DNA of 64,000 bases, from the NCBI GenBank assembly GCA_030844895.1, contig CM061227.1, forward strand, positions 79,433,738 through 79,497,737, read 5' to 3'. Numbering within the stretch: the stretch's first letter is position 1; each line of letters opens with the position of its first letter. Positions 60,008-64,000 of the stretch are shown in pieces. Both the position numbers and the translations under genes were made by a program. Under the pieces are notes generated by a model. The model saw only the letters and a program-made list of their open reading frames with translations. It made no database searches and had not been told where the DNA came from. This DNA comes from Ambrosia x helenae (Eukaryota > Streptophyta > Magnoliopsida > Asterales > Asteraceae).

Positions 60008-60163
60008 TAGTTTATAAAAATCAACTTTTGTAATCTTTACTTGTAAGATGAATTGTAAATTGTTTAATATCATTCAACTTTCATTTAGTACCATGAGCTA
60101 TTGAACAATCATCACTACGTGACACCTCGATGTTTTCGCCATCGGTTGGGGTGTTACAGTAGC

Positions 60164-60862
60164 CACCCTAAGACAACATCTTTTTCTCCAAAGTACATGC
60201 ATAATTAAGTTGTCCATGCATGCTTAGATTATTATAATCTTAGGATTTCATCACATGGGTAATTTTGGGGCTATATAAACAAACTTCTTATAATATCTTC
60301 ACATAAAAGAAAAGAGCACATTATCTCTCCCATTACAAACTTACGACACACACACCCACCATTATACTTGTTTTTTTTTTGTTTTTTGTTTTTAAATCTA
60401 CACTCCAAATCATTTCTATTTGATCCTAAATCAAGTGTGTTCAATTGCATGGAGCTTAACCCTTAGAAGACACACTTAAAACCTATCATAATCAAGTGTT
60501 TTTTTTTTTTTTACTTCCCTAGCCTTGTGCTAGTAGTAAGTTTCTTAAAACTCATCTTGTTTAAGTTTTGTTTAACAAAAGTTTTTAAACAAGGTTTTGT
60601 GTGTTTACTAAAAATACATTTTATCTTTAAAAAATATGGATGTAAACATGAGTTTTATGTTAGTTGGTAATGTTATTTTGTTACAAAAATATTGTATGTT
60701 TTAGTGTCTTTAGAAGTTGTTTTGAATGAAAAACACAAAGAAACACTTAATACACCTAAAAATGGTTCTGGGCATCATATCGTGACTAATAGAACCATTT
60801 GAACATGAAAAATATGTAACAAGTTGTGTAGAAGTTGAAATCACAAAAATAAAGCTATAAAC

Positions 60863-60905
<43 letters not shown>

Positions 60906-61904
60906 TTTGAACAAATAGACTTCAAGACATGAACCAAACATATTAGTGACCTTAAAATGACAATATAAAACTAATAAAAGTGTTGGGTAGTGAATAGAAC
61001 ACTTGTTGTAAATTTTTAATGATAAAGTTTACTAGTTTTTGATAAAAAAAAGTCATTTTTATGAAGTTTGGGCATAATATGTAACTTTTGTAAAGTTAGA
61101 GGTTTGAAAAGTAACTTTGGTAAATCCATGGATGAAAATGTGATTTTGGAAACTTTATGTTGAAAAATGTAACTTTTGAAAGTAAGAGGTTAAGAATGAA
61201 AAGTTAGTTTCTAAAAGGGGTGCTTTTGTAAAAGTGAGGAAACTTACACAAATATTTTATTTTGTAAGAATGATATTTTTATAAAAAGTATTTTATAAAA
61301 ATATAAATTTACCATAAGTGTTGAAATTCAGTATGTGATAGGTGAGTCAAGTGAAATGGAGATGGAGGGATGCAGGGATCTTAGGAAAGATTTGGGTAAA
61401 TTTAAATTTTAAACAAAAATTGAACACCTACATAACAAAATCTGAATTTGAATTAGTTTTAATTTGGTGAGAAATTCAATAGCCGAATTCAAAGGCAAGT
61501 CCAATGGAACATATAACCAGAATCAAACCAGTAAGTGGATCCAAACTGTAAACCCAAAACCCAGAATCAAACCACATGCCTAGGCGCCTTCATCGCTCTT
61601 GGCTTCTGATAAGATTATTCGTCTGTGGAAAAAAAAATTGCACATATATTTATAGCTAAATAGGAAGCAGGTTAACTGGATAAAGTCGTTTAATTGGTAT
61701 TATCAAATGTATAATTCAGCTCCTAAAGCACTTTAATGGATGTAATGATATAAATTAATTTTCTTAATCATATTATAACTTGGTATTCTTGTTCAAATTA
61801 CAAGATATTGACAAACAATTCATTAGTGAAGCGTCACCTAAATGCATATAATCAAAAAAGAAAGGAAAGGATAAACCACACACGCGCACACACACATATA
61901 TATA
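60164..61904. other. AT-rich spacer with LTR-like promoter, no gene seen
   Basis: Starts right of the solo LTR duplication. GGGGCTATATAAACAAAC at about 60267 looks like an LTR promoter of the older element into which the solo LTR inserted. An (AT)n run lies at 60866-60903. Repeated GTAACTTTTGTAAAG-like motifs occur near 61080-61180. No coding signal. Confidence 0.45.
60866..60903. repeat. (AT)n microsatellite
   Basis: About 19 AT units. Confidence 0.95.
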
Positions 61905-62226
61905 GGGTTGGGATCTGTTGAGAACTCGATGAGTTGCGAGAACTCGACGTAAAATGCGAAAAAAATATTGTTTTTTGCATATTGCTGTAAAAACACGTAA
62001 ATCCCGCTGTAAAAAAAACTAAAAAAAAAATACATGAATTTACGCCGAATTACATCGATGTAAAGGATTTTTACCCCAATGTAAGTATATTAATATTTTA
62101 TTCAATATTTTATTGTTGTTTAATTTTAGACCACATATTCATTATTTATTAAAATAAGTTTGTGGTTATAAAGTGAGTTTCTATGGTTTTCACAACTCAA
62201 AGAAGTTCTCAAATGATCCCAATCAC
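61905..62226. mobile_element. MITE inserted in a TA microsatellite, element 1
   Basis: The left end GGGTTGGGATCTGTTGAGAA and the right end GTTCTCAAATGATCCCAATC (inverse GATTGGGATCATTTGAGAAC) are imperfect inverted repeats. TATATA lies on both outer sides. TA-flanked MITEs of this kind (Micron-like in rice) target (TA)n. Confidence 0.7.
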
Positions 62227-62251
62227 ACATATATATATATATATATATATA

Positions 62252-63652
62252 GGTAGAGGATCCGATAGGAAAGTTGTTTTGTGTAGAAGTGTAGGAAGTA
62301 TTTTCAACCATTAGATCAAATCTGATTAAATCTTTAGATGAAATGCATTATAGACTTTTTGTCCATTTTTTTATTTATTACAAACCCACTAAATTAGAAA
62401 CTAACATCTAGATATTTATGAAGATTAATCATCCTAAATTAACTAATAATTATTCATTATTTTTCATAAGAATCATAAGATATTCATATCAAATAAGTTG
62501 ATCAATACCCAAAAACTTGTTCGATTCTCAAAACATATAACCCATATCTATCACTTGTTCGATTATTCAAGTCATGGAAGAAAGTTAACATCAGGAGTGT
62601 TTTATAATAACGTCATGAGTATTTTATAATAAAAGAGAAACTAGTATGCATTAATAAGGAGTGTTTTATAATATCATCGGGAGTGTTTTATAGTAACATC
62701 AAGAGTGTTTTATATTGAAACTAAACACAGTAAAAGTGTTTTAAAACTGATATGAGAGAGAGAAACTAGTGTGCATTAATTAAGAAATTATGGGAATGGT
62801 TTCAAAACTAATAGGAGAGAGAAAATGGTTTTCTCTAAATAAAGCACACACAATTACCATAGTGCCCTTAAATAAAACAATGATTGTACTATCTTGCCCT
62901 TAATTACTACTAGTAAATTACCCCGCGCATTGCGGCGGTTTTTAAACGTGACTAAGTACATAAAGGTAACCCAAGTTAATTTTTTTTTTTACCAAAATGG
63001 TAATTTTAAATTAAAAGTATTTGATACATAAATCAGGATATTAAGTTTTCTTTTAGTTAGTTGTAATACACAGAGAGAAGGAGATAGAATTATTGGCAAC
63101 AAATACATATATTATATGAGGTTAGACATCATGCTTTAAAGAGTTATACAATTCAACAAACAAAAAAAAAGACAAAAATGTCCAATTACTACAATGTTTA
63201 TAAGCTCCAACAAAGCCTAATAGAATCATCACAAACATTGCTTGTTATTATTAAATAGATAGATGTGTAGAAGGATTCAATGAAAAGCTTGGGTTATATT
63301 GAAATTGATATGGGGTTTAATTAGGTGTTATGAAGGGGTTACATGTTGAAATGGATATGAAGTATGCATTACACATATATACAATGAGCATTATAGGTTG
63401 TACACAAGGGCATAAAGGGAACAAAATGACCAAATATTGAACATTTGTAAAGGGACTCTTCAACTCCCATCTTAAAAATTGTGTAAAATTACCTTCTTAC
63501 CTATCTCTCCTCCTTAATAAGGTAGTAGAGATAAACAAGTAGTTAAAAATTAAACACATATAGGTTTTTAATCTCAACCATCAATCTCAACATCCAATGC
63601 ATCAAAACACTTCCGACCATTCCTACGAAAAATAATTTTTCTACAGGAACCT

Positions 63653-63658
<6 letters not shown>
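62252..63658. mobile_element. TA-microsatellite element 2, containing a Helitron
   Basis: The left end GGTAGAGGATCCGATAGGAA and the right end ACAGGAACCTTACCC (inverse GGGTAAGGTTCCTGT) are imperfect inverted repeats, with (TA)n outside both ends. The Helitron at 62910-63531 is nested within. Without it the element would be about 785 bp. Confidence 0.6.
62910..63531 (-). mobile_element. Non-autonomous Helitron, 622 bp
   Basis: On the - strand it starts TCTCTACTACCTTATTAAGG at 63531 and ends with a hairpin (CCGCCGCAATGCGCGG) and TTTACTAG at 62910, flanked by A and T. Its first 60 bp closely match the Helitron at 49930-50507. Confidence 0.88.
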
Positions 63659-63685
<27 letters not shown>

Positions 63686-64000
63686 AGTAGAGGATCCGGT
63701 AGGAAAATTGTTTTGTGTAGGAAGTGTAGGAAGTATTTTCAACCATTAGATCAAATCTGATTAAATCTTTAGATGTAGGGCATTATAGACTTTTTGTCCA
63801 TTTTTTATTTATTACAAACCCACTAAATTAGCAAGTAACATCTAGATATTTATGAAGATTAATCATCCTAAATTAACTAATTATTCATTATTTTTCATAA
63901 GATATTCATATCAAATAAGTTGATCAATACCCAAAAACTTGTTCGATTTTTCAAACATATAACCCATCTCTATCACTTGTTCGATTATTCAAGTCATGGC
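63686..64000. mobile_element. TA-microsatellite element 3, continues beyond the window
   Basis: AGTAGAGGATCCGGTAGGAA onward is a near copy of the left 330 bp of element 2 (62252-62590), with small indels, and is again preceded by (TA)n. Confidence 0.75.

Larger units (their letters stand above)
51065..60158 (+). mobile_element. Solo Gypsy LTR with two nested insertions, TSD GTAGC
   Basis: Starts TGTGACAACCTGC at 51065 and ends GGTTGGGGTGTTACA at 60158. GTAGC precedes it (51060-51064) and follows it (60159-60163). LTR material is 51065-52180, 53228-53345 and 60008-60158; the rest is a Cassandra array (52181-53227) and a gag-only Copia element (53366-60007). No internal Gypsy domain exists, so this is the product of LTR-LTR recombination. 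Remaining LTR length is about 1.4 kb. Orientation is taken from the TGTGACAACC start. Confidence 0.85.

Overview
This is nuclear DNA of a flowering plant, almost certainly a eudicot and probably a member of the Asteraceae. The evidence is intron-containing plant genes with AT-rich introns, a chloroplast DNA insertion, and a dense pile of plant LTR retrotransposons. One of these is a SIRE-type Copia element with a long extra ORF of a kind I associate with Asteraceae genomes. The family placement is inference; the plant origin is secure. About 80 percent of the window is transposon-derived. There is no prokaryotic content.

Layout. 1-15836: the 3' part of a SIRE-lineage Copia element on the + strand (decayed pol, a second ORF preceded by its own TATA box and intron, PPT, start of the 3' LTR). 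A chromovirus-type Gypsy element (8518-14802) sits inside the second ORF and is framed by a perfect 5-bp target duplication. 15837-25403: a second chromovirus Gypsy on the - strand with both LTRs, the left one truncated. 25404-33950: a Tat-lineage Gypsy on the + strand, truncated at both ends, with the extra archaeal-type RNase H and an antisense ORF. 34110-35523: a kinesin motor-domain fragment beside a polypurine tract and two tandem 189-bp LTRs.

35524-47216 is the genic island. It holds an RPA1-like gene (36202-37586, -, four exons, intact), ISPD of the plastid MEP isoprenoid pathway (38254-41432, +, eleven exons) and the mitochondrial single-stranded DNA-binding protein gene (44745-47216, -, five exons). 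ISPD and the SSB gene are convergent. Each carries one single-base indel in a conserved exon; either both are damaged alleles or the assembly has residual indel errors. The introns and spacers carry MITEs, long AAT microsatellites, a 32-C tract and a Helitron 3' end.

47391-64000 is again repeats: a Mutator-type MITE inside another inverted-repeat element, a nuclear copy of plastid rpoB, two short Helitrons of one family with exact ends, and a solo Gypsy LTR (51065-60158, TSD GTAGC). That LTR was itself invaded by a three-LTR Cassandra TRIM array carrying 5S rRNA sequence and by a gag-only Copia element with an unusual TAAGTATGCA-repeat leader. At the right edge is a series of elements inserted in TA microsatellites.

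The three host genes act in different compartments: DNA-binding protein in the nucleus, isoprenoid precursor synthesis in plastids, and mitochondrial DNA maintenance. They share location, not a pathway. I found no new multi-gene system. The strongest novelty candidates are the internally promoted second ORF of the SIRE element, the kinesin fragment next to tandem LTRs, the gag-only Copia with its repetitive leader, and the Cassandra array.
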